This document shows positions 48,701 to 56,719 of a DNA stretch of 64,000 nucleotides, one piece after another. Source of the stretch: Sinonovacula constricta. Lineage: Eukaryota; Mollusca; Bivalvia; Cardiida; Solecurtidae. The notes beneath the pieces are model-generated. The model had not been told where the DNA came from, did no database searches, and saw only the letters and a program-made list of their open reading frames with translations. Location of the stretch: NCBI GenBank assembly GCA_007844125.1, contig CM017556.1:86008384-86072383 (forward strand). The letters run 5' to 3'. Numbering within the stretch: position 1 is the stretch's first letter; the number at the start of each line of letters is the position of its first letter. Both the position numbers and the translations under genes were made by a program.

Positions 48701-49298
48701 ATGAACCAGCATCGATTTTTATACTTAAATCATATGCAGCAATCCACCTGTTTCGTAAAATCACCTAGACGCACAAATGTATACTTGTCTATAACAACTA
48801 ACCACAACGTTCCCTTTTTGTAATTAAAGAAATCCTCCTCTATAATTCTATATTTTCATAATAAAAATACTTAAATATATACTGTAGTTTCTGACTACAT
48901 GGTTGCGACCATCACGTTTGTAGACCTCCTCAAAATACTTGCTTGACAATAAAATATCTAGGTTTGCAAACAAAAAACAAATATGCACTCACATTCAGAT
49001 AAAAATGGTGAAATCCGAGAGGTCCGAACACAAACCAGAGCAGGTAGGCTTCGAACACAGACTTTTTGTGACGTGTGATGACTGGCGGATATGCAACGTT
49101 GCCATTTGGTCCCGGGATGGTGTTGTATGTCGGGTAGGCCGCCGGTCCTACGTATGAAGCCTGACTAGGGAAGGAAGCTTGGCCAGGGTATATCGGGTTG
49201 TCATAGCCCGCGGAAGAGATTCCGGAAGGGGGACCTGAAGCGCCCATTGTAGGTTCCGCGGTCCGCTGACTGTAAGCCTCTCTTTCTTTCGACATCAT
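35496..49298 (-). CDS. four-TM2-domain membrane protein, seven exons
   Basis: Joined exons (minus strand): 49298-48993, 48383-48200, 47604-47456, 46302-46053, 36773-36588, 36004-35837 and 35551-35496, totalling 1299 nt and 432 residues. All junctions have AG acceptors and GT donors and the phases match (0,1,0,1,1,1). Residues 1-85 are Pro/Tyr-rich and lack a clear signal peptide. Four TM2 domains follow, each a helix, a GFHHFYL- or GLHHYYL-type turn, then a second helix ending GWLID or GWLVD, so eight membrane segments are expected. Known TM2 proteins usually carry DRF in the turn; here it is HHF or HHY. The tail is Gln/Pro-rich and ends with PPEY and PPPY, motifs that bind WW domains of Nedd4-type ligases. 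Cellular role unknown; a membrane protein regulated by ubiquitination is an inference. Either of two consecutive ATGs (49298, 49295) could start it. A LINE sits antisense in intron 4. Confidence 0.87.
35837..36004 (-). CDS. TM2 gene exon 6 (Gln/Pro-rich tail)
   Basis: Acceptor ctccattctag, donor GTACAT, 168 nt, phase 1 to 1. It encodes [14 protein letters not shown] followed by QQQ-, [13 protein letters not shown] repeats and a PPEY motif. The repeats come from interrupted CAA/CAG codons. It reads smoothly into exon 7. Confidence 0.82.
36588..36773 (-). CDS. TM2 gene exon 5
   Basis: Acceptor tccttgtcag, donor GTATAT (weak), 186 nt, phase 1 to 1. It completes TM2 domain 4 (turn [12 protein letters not shown], second helix [12 protein letters not shown]) and a Cys-containing linker. 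It is separated from exon 4 by a 9.3-kb intron made long by the LINE. The frame is open through the donor, unlike the duplicate at 60851-61031. Confidence 0.85.
36911..36955 (-). pseudogene. fossil fragment of a TM2 exon
   Basis: In intron 4, about 140 bp upstream of exon 5, the minus strand reads [14 protein letters not shown] and then TGA. It aligns codon for codon with the first 15 codons of exon 5 ([15 protein letters not shown]), with the Trp codon TGG now TGA. No AG acceptor precedes it and the rest of the exon is not recognisable. It is also present in duplication copy 2 (61171-61213, with one base missing). Confidence 0.75.
37621..37632 (+). repeat. target-site duplication, 5' side of LINE
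   Basis: AAATGTTCCGTA here matches 45715-45726 directly after the poly(A) tail. The leading A residues are ambiguous because the tail is poly(A), so at least TGTTCCGTA is duplicated. Confidence 0.82.
38337..39368 (+). CDS. LINE ORF1 RNA-binding protein (L1 ORF1-like)
   Basis: 343 residues, intact. Residues 1-60 are basic and polar. About 60-205 form a long heptad-rich coiled coil ([17 protein letters not shown], then repeated EIEN/KLKEQI-type segments), expected to trimerise. About 210-300 form an RRM-like region starting [10 protein letters not shown] and including IDIAHRMGK and [12 protein letters not shown]. The C-terminal part has [15 protein letters not shown], typical of the Transposase_22 (L1 ORF1p) family. 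It binds element RNA to form the retrotransposition particle. It is duplicated almost identically at 62584-63613, where two single-base gaps break it. Confidence 0.9.
   Translation: MPATGQKKRHGKNKDEGVPDNEHQTDVNNLSQDISTPKQTPDTTKENRKVTITSQAQKKINIMFKPSEPLELNDLAAVLQNLETKLEKVASQDYIENKLSKMITEEIITEKLNEIKSQIQQEIKRVCETLEQVKSKMTQIEIRTSEVEGKIFETEQKIDKVEQDKRRLEIENNKLKEQIGELKHNTCIQASAINDLEQYTRRNSIRIYGIHDSDRKESPQATSEKVLNVLNNDLGMQLTATDIDIAHRMGKFSSQGNRPIICKFVARTSKIQATKMRRKLKGKQIVIREDLTFKNAKLLETTSTSEFVKSAWSNEGKVFALLNNDKIIFVNHQTDLKREASAY
39369..41067 (+). other. ORF1-ORF2 spacer of the LINE
   Basis: About 1.7 kb without coding potential between the two LINE frames, much longer than the spacer of vertebrate L1. 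It contains two diverged tandem copies of a block with ttgcttgtttttgtat, aaccctcagtatgctg and similar text (about 40320-40440 and 40500-40615). A later insertion or a second untranslated region used for ORF2 expression are both possible. Confidence 0.6.
41068..44852 (+). pseudogene. LINE ORF2 (endonuclease-reverse transcriptase), two lesions
   Basis: The first open part (41068-43434, 788 residues) has an apurinic-type endonuclease: NAQG at residues 11-14, LQDTH 38-42, YGPN 112-115, GDFN 140-143, ARLDFFL 201-207 and TDHS 227-230. The reverse transcriptase follows, with IDFEKAFDS near 608, [10 protein letters not shown] near 667 and YADDT near 710. A one-base frameshift at the T-run near 43411 ends this frame. 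The next frame resumes just past it and runs to TGA at 43881-43883, where a Trp codon would be expected (frame context NPF-stop-RDVYSAY). The last part (43914-44852 and shortly before) has a C-x2-C...H-x4-C motif (CSLCHQQ ... HLFCDC). All catalytic motifs are present, so inactivation is minimal or partly a sequencing error. Confidence 0.88.
44853..45671 (+). other. LINE 3' untranslated region
   Basis: AT-rich, non-coding sequence between the ORF2 stop and the poly(A) signal. Confidence 0.7.
45672..45717 (+). terminator. LINE polyadenylation signal and poly(A) tail
   Basis: AATAAA at 45672-45677, then about 35 uninterrupted A residues (45683-45717), followed at once by the second copy of the target site. 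A pure A tail of this length suggests a young insertion. Confidence 0.9.
46053..46302 (-). CDS. TM2 gene exon 4
   Basis: Acceptor catttttgcag, donor GTAAGA, 250 nt, phase 0 to 1. It is the only exon holding a whole TM2 domain (domain 3: first helix [13 protein letters not shown], turn [10 protein letters not shown], second helix [13 protein letters not shown]). It ends with the first helix of domain 4 ([11 protein letters not shown]). Its start is unusually basic and polar (KKQVGTT). Confidence 0.88.
46430..46688 (-). mobile_element. tRNA-derived SINE (family S2) in TM2 intron 3
   Basis: On the minus strand a tRNA-like head (GCAATAGCTCAGTTAGTAGA, box A; GGGTTCAAACCCCGG, box B) is followed by a body through GGTGCCAGTATAATGGACCG and ends near tandem ATCCC repeats. 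The D-arm and T-arm pair, but the acceptor ends do not, so this is a SINE and not a tRNA gene. A 3' fragment of the same family lies at 33235-33297. The family differs from S1. Confidence 0.75.
46936..47010 (+). mobile_element. possible tRNA-like SINE head
   Basis: The text gggtggtagagtcacgagc then gggttcgagtccaggtct has a box A-like and a good box B-like segment at roughly tRNA spacing. No cloverleaf closes, and no second copy was found in the window. Confidence 0.35.
47456..47604 (-). CDS. TM2 gene exon 3
   Basis: Acceptor cttttcacag, donor GTACTG (weaker than consensus GTRAGT), 149 nt, phase 1 to 0. It encodes the HHFYLGKPL turn and the second helix of TM2 domain 2 ([14 protein letters not shown]), then a short linker ending EELQ. 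It lacks the acidic DDAY-type lead-in that precedes domains 2 and 4. Confidence 0.82.
47641..47682 (-). pseudogene. echo of the exon 3 splice-acceptor region
   Basis: The plus strand gtagaagtggtgaaaccccg followed by caaaaggaatgatag parallels the exon 3 start and acceptor 56 bp away (gtagaagtggtgaaaacctg then tgaaaagaatgtccg). On the minus strand it would read GFHHFY. The AG of the acceptor is lost. It is a short tandem duplication of the exon edge that never became, or no longer is, an exon. Confidence 0.6.
48003..48028. repeat. (TG)n-(G)n tract
   Basis: TG repeats run directly into 12 or more G residues within intron 2. It is likely length-variable. Confidence 0.8.
48200..48383 (-). CDS. 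TM2 gene exon 2
   Basis: Acceptor tttccttgcag, donor GTAAGT, 184 nt, phase 0 to 1. It encodes the second helix of TM2 domain 1 (from RPAFGVLYF through [12 protein letters not shown]), the linker, and the first helix of domain 2 ([13 protein letters not shown]). The exon-intron boundary in domain 2 falls before the HHFYL turn, whereas in domain 1 it falls after it. Confidence 0.88.
48580..48660. repeat. imperfect (TG)n microsatellite
   Basis: About 80 bp of TG with interspersed TC and CG steps in intron 1. It creates a spurious Cys/Val or His/Thr open frame on either strand. Confidence 0.9.
48993..49298 (-). CDS. TM2 gene exon 1
   Basis: It spans 306 nt from the ATG and ends at CTGAAT before donor GTGAGT, phase 0. 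It encodes the Pro/Tyr-rich N-terminus (for example [11 protein letters not shown]) and the first helix plus turn of TM2 domain 1, stopping exactly after FHHFYLN. Any untranslated leader exon upstream was not identified. Confidence 0.87.
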
Positions 49299-50422
49299 AA
49301 CCTTCTAGTCGAACATCAATAAATGACCAAAAAACACCGATAGGTTATGCACTTGTATTGACACCGTGCGGACGTTTAGAGGAAGACATATATTTAAGAT
49401 ATTACTTATTCCCGTCTCAAGATAAAAGTAAGATTGTGAAATGGTTAAGCTTAAACCCGTCACGATTAACAGCATTTACGAAATCAGTGGGAAACCAGGC
49501 TCATGTGATGATTGCTGAACTGATCTATTTATAGTAACATTACACACGGTCATGTGCGATTTTGTCAACACAGGTATAACAATGATCATATCGTTTTTAC
49601 ACCCCGACAGGTAGCCTAAGTAGCTGCAGTACATTACTCTCAGCGTCTTTTAATGACTATGCTTAAATGAAAAGTTCTGCACTTTTTTATGAACAACAAG
49701 AGCGTTTACTATTATAAAGTTTTATATATTAAACATAATTAACCTTTCCGCTAAAAATAGAGTTTAAGCTCCGCCCCCTTGCCCACAAACAACCTGGTTT
49801 AAAGAGACAGATCTTACTGATTATCTTACAGATCCGCGAAAATATTTTAATTTGATATCTCCCAAATGCAAAGTGATGGAGATGTTTAGATGAAGATTAA
49901 GACAGTTTCACCCAATGATGCATTCATGACACAAAATTATGAAAGAAAGTTGTTGCTGGCTACAGCGAGATTTTACCTTTCTGTGCAGAAATGGACAAGC
50001 CTCATCCAATCAACTAAATTAAGACGCAAACAGAGAAGCGATTACAGCAACGTACAATTCCTTGCAAACCACAAACAACAAACAACCCTGTTGCTATTAA
50101 ATTGAACCAAAGGCTCAAACAGATTTAAACTGATCGCTTGTCAAAATCATTGTTTGTGGGACAATGTGTAAGTGAGAATCAGCATAACGCAGGTAAAGTG
50201 TCAATCAACGCGACGTGATTGGCTAATTCCATGCTAATACAGAATGTGTAATATCTATTTTTAGATCTCGCGGAAAGGTGAATTGCAAGTTGTAACATTA
50301 CACTAGAAAGTTAACTAACCTGAAAATTGTTCAAATACATTCAATTTCCTTCATACACTGCTATTAAACAATAAAAAAATAACAAATTGTTTTATGAAAA
50401 CAATGGTGTAAAATAATGTTCA
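49299..50422. other. upstream region of the TM2 gene
   Basis: This should contain the promoter and 5' untranslated region of the minus-strand gene. A TTAAATATAT stretch lies about 95 bp upstream of the ATG and a GC box-like agctccgccccctt at about 49768-49782. Neither is strong enough to call. No other feature was seen. Confidence 0.35.
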
Positions 50423-50526
50423 CTCAATTTTCTCCGTCAAATTGTATTAAACAAAACACAACACAATTTAAGTTTCAATATTATATTATAATTTGTAAAC
50501 GAAGCGCTTGGGTAACCTATAAAATT
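50423..50526 (-). repeat. Ngaro split direct repeat B2
   Basis: About 104 bp, direct match to 50873-50975 with a 450-bp offset (shared ctcaattttctccgtcaa, acaaaacacaacacaattta and aatttgtaaacgaagc). A handful of substitutions separate the two. Confidence 0.88.
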
Positions 50527-50872
50527 CATCAATTCATACAATATATTTCAACATATCTCCTATCTCACAACTAATCATATTATTATCTTAATAAATCATA
50601 AACCTTTATGCCATACAACAATTCCACAATTACAGATCTGTTCACACACTATATACCATAATGCCATTAACTTTCTACTTCTGAAAAAAAAATATCGATG
50701 TTAACCTATCGGTTACCCAAAGCTGAATGACTTACACAAAACAATATCAATCGCACGAAAATATCGTGCACTGATGTCACGCTTTAGTGACCATCTTAAC
50801 AGTGACTGCGTAACCTTAAGGGAAAATAATTTCTTTCTAATTCGTTCCTCAAACGAAATAAAATATATTTCC

Positions 50873-50975
50873 CTCAATTTTCTCCGTCAATTTGTATTAA
50901 ACAAAACACAACACAATTTAACTTTCAATATTAAATTGTAATTTGTAAACGAAGCACTTGGGTAACCGATGAAAT
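50873..50975 (-). repeat. Ngaro split direct repeat B1
   Basis: Partner of 50423-50526. It lies about 125 bp past the recombinase stop on the minus strand. The segment between the repeats (50527-50872) takes the position of A2. Confidence 0.88.
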
Positions 50976-51100
50976 TTAAAAGAACGGAAAAATTGATCTA
51001 AAACTTCTCATAATGTTAACGATAGATATTTCAATAATCAATATCAATCATATTAATATATAATTATATGTACGTTGTTCATTTTGCTGTTTTTACAACT

Positions 51101-52073
51101 TCATGGTCCCAAAGATAAAGACACTGATAAACGTTTTCTTACATCGTCTTTCACACACCCATCGTTCGCACTGTCTTAAGCCAACGGCCGTGTCTCTGTA
51201 ATAATCTGTCTTTAATCCCCTTATTGGCCGCGGCAGTTGCACCACCTGATCTAAACGAATGTAAGCAATGCGGCTTTAGAGCCCTGATAAACTCTTCATG
51301 TAACGTCGTATATGGCATAGCCTGGTTAATTCTTCTCATTGAATACTTTTCTTTTGAACAAGTTATGTTGCAAAATAAAAATAACAAATCATCTTCTTTA
51401 TGTGTTGACCATGAAATATATTCCTGAACATTAACAACCGGACATAAACTTGTTCCGGTTTTAGATATTTTTATCCAAGATCCGTCTCTATATTTGTCAG
51501 TCTTACTGCTTTCTTCAAAAATAGACATGTGTGTTTGAAAGAGTGCAATATCAGAAACTTTAATGTTTAACAATTCAGAACCTCTCATTAATCCTGATAA
51601 ACCTAGAAGACATGCCAAATGATTCTCTATTGTTTTTAATTTCTTAAAGAGTACAACCGAGTATACATATCCAACAATATTTCCTTTGTTAAAGGTTCTT
51701 TATTAACTGTCGGTTTCCCCAATAACCTTTTAGATAATTCTAAAATATGTTTAACTAATTATGAATCTGTTGGTGATTTGAAATCAAATAACTCATGAAA
51801 CCATTTGATTGCATAAAAAGCAGAAATCACAGTACTATGCGTACTTGCTGTCTGTATCAACGAAGCTAAATAAATTGCAAAAGGAAAAGCCTTAGCAGGT
51901 AAGATATCCCCACTCCCAAACCCGTTACACCTTGCCCACTTCTCCCAGCGAGAAAAACTGTTTTCATATTTCCGATTTGTATTATCCGCTCTGGACTTGC
52001 GTAAAAGATCCGGGAGTAGGTCAACCTTTTCCACCAGAACTTCTGGTAATGCCTCAATTTCATCTTTATGCAT
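51101..52073 (-). pseudogene. Ngaro/DIRS tyrosine recombinase, broken
   Basis: The N-terminal part (52073-51759) is a SAM-like core-binding domain (NRKYENSFSRWEKWARCNGF). A TAA at about 51756 interrupts it. After a frameshift near 51630 the catalytic part follows (51618-51151): LSGLMRGSELLNI (first catalytic Arg), HSFRSGGATAAAN (His-x-x-Arg) and RHGRW (His/Trp). A second frameshift just after RHGRW moves the last segment to another frame, where DSANDG is followed by Cys where the nucleophilic Tyr is expected. The frame then runs to a TGA at 51101-51103. With stop, frameshifts and a lost nucleophile, it is inactive. Confidence 0.85.
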
Positions 52074-52202
52074 CTATAGAAATAAACGTATAACACAGGA
52101 AACAATTAATAAATACGCTTGAAATACAGCTCTATAACAAGTATACAAAGTATATCTTTGTTCTGTATTGTATCAAGCAATCCTGCATCTGATATGTTCA
52201 GC

Positions 52203-52870
52203 TCTGGCAATACTGCCTCATATCTGACAATTCTGTCTTATTTTCTGGCAATACTGCCTCATATCAGACAATTCTGTCTTATTTTCTGGCAATACTGCCT
52301 CATATCAGACAATTCTGTCTTATTTTCTGGCAATACTGCCTCATATCAGACAATTCTGTCTTATTATCTGGCAATACTGCCTTATATCAGACAATTCTGT
52401 CTTATTTTCTGGCAATACTGCCTCATATCAGACAATTCTGTCTTATTCTCTGGCAATACTGCCTTATATCAGACAAGTCTGTCTTATTCTCTGGCAATAC
52501 TGCCTCATATCATACAATTCTGTCTTATTCTCTGGCAATACTGCCTCATATCAGACAATTCTGTCTTATTCTCTGGCAATACTGCCTCATATCAGACAAG
52601 TCTGTCTTATTCTCTGGCAATACTGCCTCATATCCGACAATACTGTCTTATCTCTGCCAATACTGCCTCATATCTGACAATTCTGTCTTATCTCTGCCAA
52701 TACTGCCTCATATCAGACAATTCTGTCTTATCTCTGGCAATACTGCCTTATATCTGACAGTGTTGTCTTATCTCTGGCAATACTGCCTCATATCTGACAA
52801 TTCTGTCTTATCTTTGCCAATACTGCCTCATATCTGAAAATTCTGTCACGTTTTTTGGCAGTCCTGCCTT
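52203..52870 (+). repeat. 41-bp minisatellite inside the Ngaro element
   Basis: About 16 units of ctggcaatactgcctcatat followed by cagacaattctgtcttattt, 41 bp, with few variants, more degenerate toward both ends. Because 41 is not a multiple of three, a frame passes through three unit frames per 123 bp. All three are open, giving a repetitive 212-codon frame (52119-52757) that is an artefact of the array. Confidence 0.95.
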
Positions 52871-52928
52871 TTCGGTTTCCATCAAAGGGAAATAACTGTA
52901 CAAAATTAAACACATGTAAGTAATCACA

Positions 52929-54260
52929 TTAACCTCCCTTTGAAAAATCAAGTCTTAAAGCAAGCATTTGGAATTTTAAATCTATATTGCCAAAAATTCC
53001 TTTCCCGGACTTACACCGAGTATAAAACTCTTTACTCGTCAGCAAATCTGTCTCATCCTTAACACTAGACACAAAATGCCCATTTTGAAAGAGAATATGC
53101 CAGAATACAGCGGATTCCCAGCAAGGCACAACGATAGTGCCTTTCACTTTATCGGATTCCATCTTTGACAGTACTCTATTAATGATGGGAATAGGTGAAA
53201 CAAAATATCCAAAATCATTGCCATAAAACTCTGTGAATGCATCTACGCCTGTAGAAGAGGGATTCCAAAATCTAGAAAAGAAACGAACTACTTTCGCATT
53301 ATCTTCTGAAGCAAACCAGTCAATCTCAAATTGACCAAAACGTTTTTGCAGTAAATCAAAAGTTTGAGATGTAAGTCCACAATCATCAAAATCAACATTT
53401 TTTTTATTAATAATCAACTTTTCTTTTCCTTTTCTGATCGAAAAATCCACTCTACCTCAAGAAAAACTAATTTTGTCAAACACAACTGAAAAATCTTAAA
53501 ATATACATCTTGTAAATCTTTTTCATAGAGCCATTTTTTACTATCGTAGCAACGGCTTGATTATCAGAAAATCATTTAACTCTTTGATTGGCCCTTTACA
53601 CAGCTTCGAGTTCTCTCCAAGTGGAAGAATTAAATGATTCTTATCAATCTCAATTATCTTGAGAAAGGCCATTTATAGCCAACACTCCGTACCCTGCAAA
53701 ACCCGTGCAACTCGCATCAGAATATATTATTTTCAAACTATTTTAACGTTGAAATATATTTCTGCCGTTCATCAACCCGACAGTAGACTCCCCAAATAAT
53801 AATTGTCCTCGGACTCTGGAGAAAGAGTAATATATGAATCCCAATGAACGGCGGTAAGTACATCCGCACTTAAATATCTTGTCATAATCTGTGTCACGTG
53901 ACCTAACACCACTGACAATGAAATAAGTTGCCCAACAATACTAACAACTTTTCGTACAGTAACCCGTCTATGAACTTTGTGCGCATTTAAAAGCTCAAGA
54001 ATAGTATCATTTGCTTTTACCAATCTACGATCCGGAATATAAATAATACCCGAAATTGAATTTAATACAATTCCCAAATATAAGACTTTTCTTGTCAGAT
54101 CTTTCTACAGAAACAGTCAATGGATTTACAATATATGGAATAACAGTACACCTCTTAATTAAACTTCTATCTTACTAATCCTGAATAGCATCATTTACAA
54201 AATCTGAATTTAACAAAGCTGATCTATTATTTTTACAAACTGTTTTTGGATACAGGTTGT
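52929..54260 (-). pseudogene. Ngaro reverse transcriptase/RNase H, RT core deleted
   Basis: Near 54245-54080 the minus strand gives ALLNSDFVNDAIQD, two stops, then IVNPLTVSVERSDKKSLI, the N-terminal part of DIRS-type reverse transcriptases. It then jumps directly to LGIVLNSISGIIYIPDRRL (54077 onward), which normally lies after the catalytic YxDD motif, so the palm core is missing. RNase H follows with YSDAS (53724-53710), WRELEA (53619-53602) and SDNQAV (53568-53551), its Asp/Glu/Asp residues kept but with in-frame stops between them. The last open part (53450-52929, 173 residues) is the region normally preceding the recombinase (FEIDWFASEDN, FWNPSSTGVDAF, TIVVPCW). Confidence 0.85.
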
Positions 54261-54436
54261 TAAAGTGGCTACAGTACATTTCTTTGAGCAACCATTGGTT
54301 AATAGGACTAAATGAAAATATCTTATGAACAAGGTTCAAATATTAAAAAGGATTGCGTGTATTTAATTTCGTTCATTATTGTACCACAAATAGTCTGCCT
54401 TTCATTGATGGTAAGAGTTATAAAAATAAAAAAGCT

Positions 54437-54520
54437 ATCCATAAATCTACAATCCATAAATCTACAATCCATAAATCTACAATCCATAAATCTACAACCC
54501 ATAAATCTACCATCCAAACA
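54437..54520. repeat. 15-bp tandem repeat
   Basis: Five to six units of ataaatctacaatcc. Being a multiple of three, it yields repetitive INLQS or RFMDC frames that are not genes. Confidence 0.92.
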
Positions 54521-54654
54521 AGTACATGCCGAATCTGCTTTGCCAGTAGGATTAAATAAACATTGCAGGCCTTCGCTGCCCCAAATCACTTCCTTCTTTT
54601 GAAAACAATGTAATCTGCACATGCAGTTCGGTAATTACATAAACCTCCGCATAA

Positions 54655-54705
54655 AACTCCGCCACGCCCACCCACCCACCCCCACCCCCTCCACCCCACC
54701 CAAAA
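54655..54705. repeat. C-rich low-complexity tract
   Basis: Runs of CCCAC and CCCCC, about 50 bp. Confidence 0.85.
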
Positions 54706-55033
54706 ATGAGAAAAAGAAAAGACTGGTGTTTGTTTCTACAGGCAGAATTATTAAATTATTATAAATAATAATAATGTTTTAAATTATTAAATCATCCTAA
54801 AATATGGACTTATAAATTATAGTGCATGTTCTTCTCTCATCTTATGTTAAGCTAAGCTATAGTGTGCGGTAAACATGGAGACATTTATTCAGTTGGATTG
54901 TTTTTTAAGTTTTATGTTTATGGCGTTTTCAAAGCTCTGTATGCTAATTTGAAGAAATAATGGTTGTTCAAAAATAGTTTAAAAAATATAAATTAATAAG
55001 TTATAATGTTTTGACCAAACATTCCTTTCGTAG

Positions 55034-56718
55034 AATCGTAGCATAGCAGCTATTGAGAATTTACAAACAACTAAATAGAATACGAAAGAATTCTAAAGTA
55101 AAGTCAAACATTGGTCTATGGGAGTAGACAACAAGGTCGGTAAACTCCACTATACGTCAATTGATTGTTGTGTTAAATGTACTAGCTATGTCGTATTTAA
55201 TAAAAGGGCAAGAAAGAGCTCGGATGTGAGACAGAAGAGGCCACAGAAATCAGGCGCTTTTTACAACAAGATGACTATTCTGATAACTAAACTCGTTTTT
55301 ATTCTGTCGAGTTATTGCATAGATGTGAAAGTAACGAAGAGTAACTCTATTTGCTACTTTGCTTTCTTCCTTGTTGTCTGCTACATATGTTATTACAAGC
55401 TGCATGCTAAACATCGGTACACACGGTTTCTCTTGTTCAACAAGAGATCGCCAAAGAGCTGTGAATTCCTAATGGTGCCTACCACCTTTTTGTAATTTGC
55501 AAGCCACGCTTTACTGTTGCAAGCTACAATGTTAAAAGCGGAATACTACGCTTTTTTCTCTGAAAAAGTCCTCAAAGAACAGTTGCGATTTCCTGGCTTT
55601 GCCTGCAACACTATCGTCCCCATTAAAAATGCATTCAATGAAAGGCTCCGCTCTCTAGAGCGGCGCCAAGAAGATTTTCTTTTACATTCTTAAGAGAAAG
55701 GTATAAATGTCTTTATTTTTCTCGGGTTTAACGCCCGAACGACAAACTTGAATTTGTATTATGTCGCTGTTTAAAGGACAGAACTACTTACTAGTGTAAG
55801 AACATTTCAATCATTACAGCCTTGAATTTCGGCAGAAGTTGAATTTATTAGAAGACCTCTTAATACAGATGTTTCAATAGCCATATGATTCTCATGTGTC
55901 TGAGCAATAAGTTACTTAATATTGTCTTGTTATTATTACTTTAAGGAGTGATTGGCGTCCGCACTGAAGCGCGGCGCCTGTGAGGAATAAGTTAGAAATT
56001 GTTAATGGGCTGTTGTTGTGGGTATCGTGTCTTTCGTAACTCCTCGGCGAAATCCGGACATGTGTATTTTCTAGAAATGTTGCGAGTGGCTATTAGGTGT
56101 TATAACAGATTTGTACAAATTTAACTTCTTACCACGTATAACGTACCGTGTTTGGAAATTTCTAACCACGTGAGTTGAGCATGTTGTATTCTCACCTGTA
56201 AGCAGTGCTGTCCGAGGGCTTTAAGATTGTTATTCTTTAGATATTTTTCTTAAAGGAATTCGTTAAAAGATTGTGTATTTTTCTACTCATCGGATGTCCG
56301 GCATTGACGTTCTTCAGATAATTTAATGTCTGAAAAACATATATTGGGCGTCCTTTGATGCTTTGCATCAATGCTTTTTCTGTACATTGGTTTCAATGTG
56401 GATATTATCATGTACTCAGATGTGTACATTTACAGCAAACAAATTAACGACTTATTTTTGTAGGGCAAACTAATAATGAAAAATGACCACGTGAGTTGTA
56501 TACCCAGAATAATCTATTTTCTGTTTTCTAAGCTACCATTTATGTATTGTTTTAGCCGTCTATGGCCGGATAAAAGATTGTAAATTGCAAGACGAAAATG
56601 AAGCTTTTCAAATAGTATAGCTCTTAGATATTGACTATTATGTGTATCCATTGTTTTGACAACGTCTACTTTCACGTGTAGTTGAAATATATTTACTGCC
56701 TGCTTAACATGAGAAATA
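55034..56718 (+). repeat. duplication block A, copy 2
   Basis: Collinear with 23596-25235 at roughly 9% divergence in the sampled part. It is followed without spacer by block B. Its 125-codon open frame (55118-55495) with a hydrophobic stretch is disrupted in copy 1, so it is not treated as a gene. Confidence 0.85.
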
Positions 56719-56719
56719 C

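Larger units (their letters stand above)
50423..54310 (-). mobile_element. degenerate Ngaro-like (DIRS order) retrotransposon
   Basis: Reading the minus strand 5' to 3': reverse transcriptase remnants (about 54260-53772), RNase H (about 53735-52929), a 41-bp minisatellite (52870-52203), a tyrosine recombinase (52073-51101), then repeat B1 (50975-50873), a 346-bp middle segment and repeat B2 (50526-50423). Split direct repeats after the recombinase are diagnostic of Ngaro elements (A1-body-B1-A2-B2). The matching A1 was not found above 54.3 kb, so the 5' end, including any gag, is missing. These elements integrate with a recombinase rather than an integrase and make no target duplication. Confidence 0.85.

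Noticed and set aside
52119..52757. 212-codon open frame on the plus strand
   Set aside because: It is the 41-bp minisatellite read through its three open registers; there is no non-repetitive coding part.
54323..54622. Frames with repeated FMDCR or INLQS
   Set aside because: Artefact of the 15-bp tandem repeat.
55118..55495. 125-codon frame with a hydrophobic stretch in duplication block A copy 2
   Set aside because: The homologous frame in copy 1 (from 23690) has a stop at its 17th codon, and there is no recognisable family.
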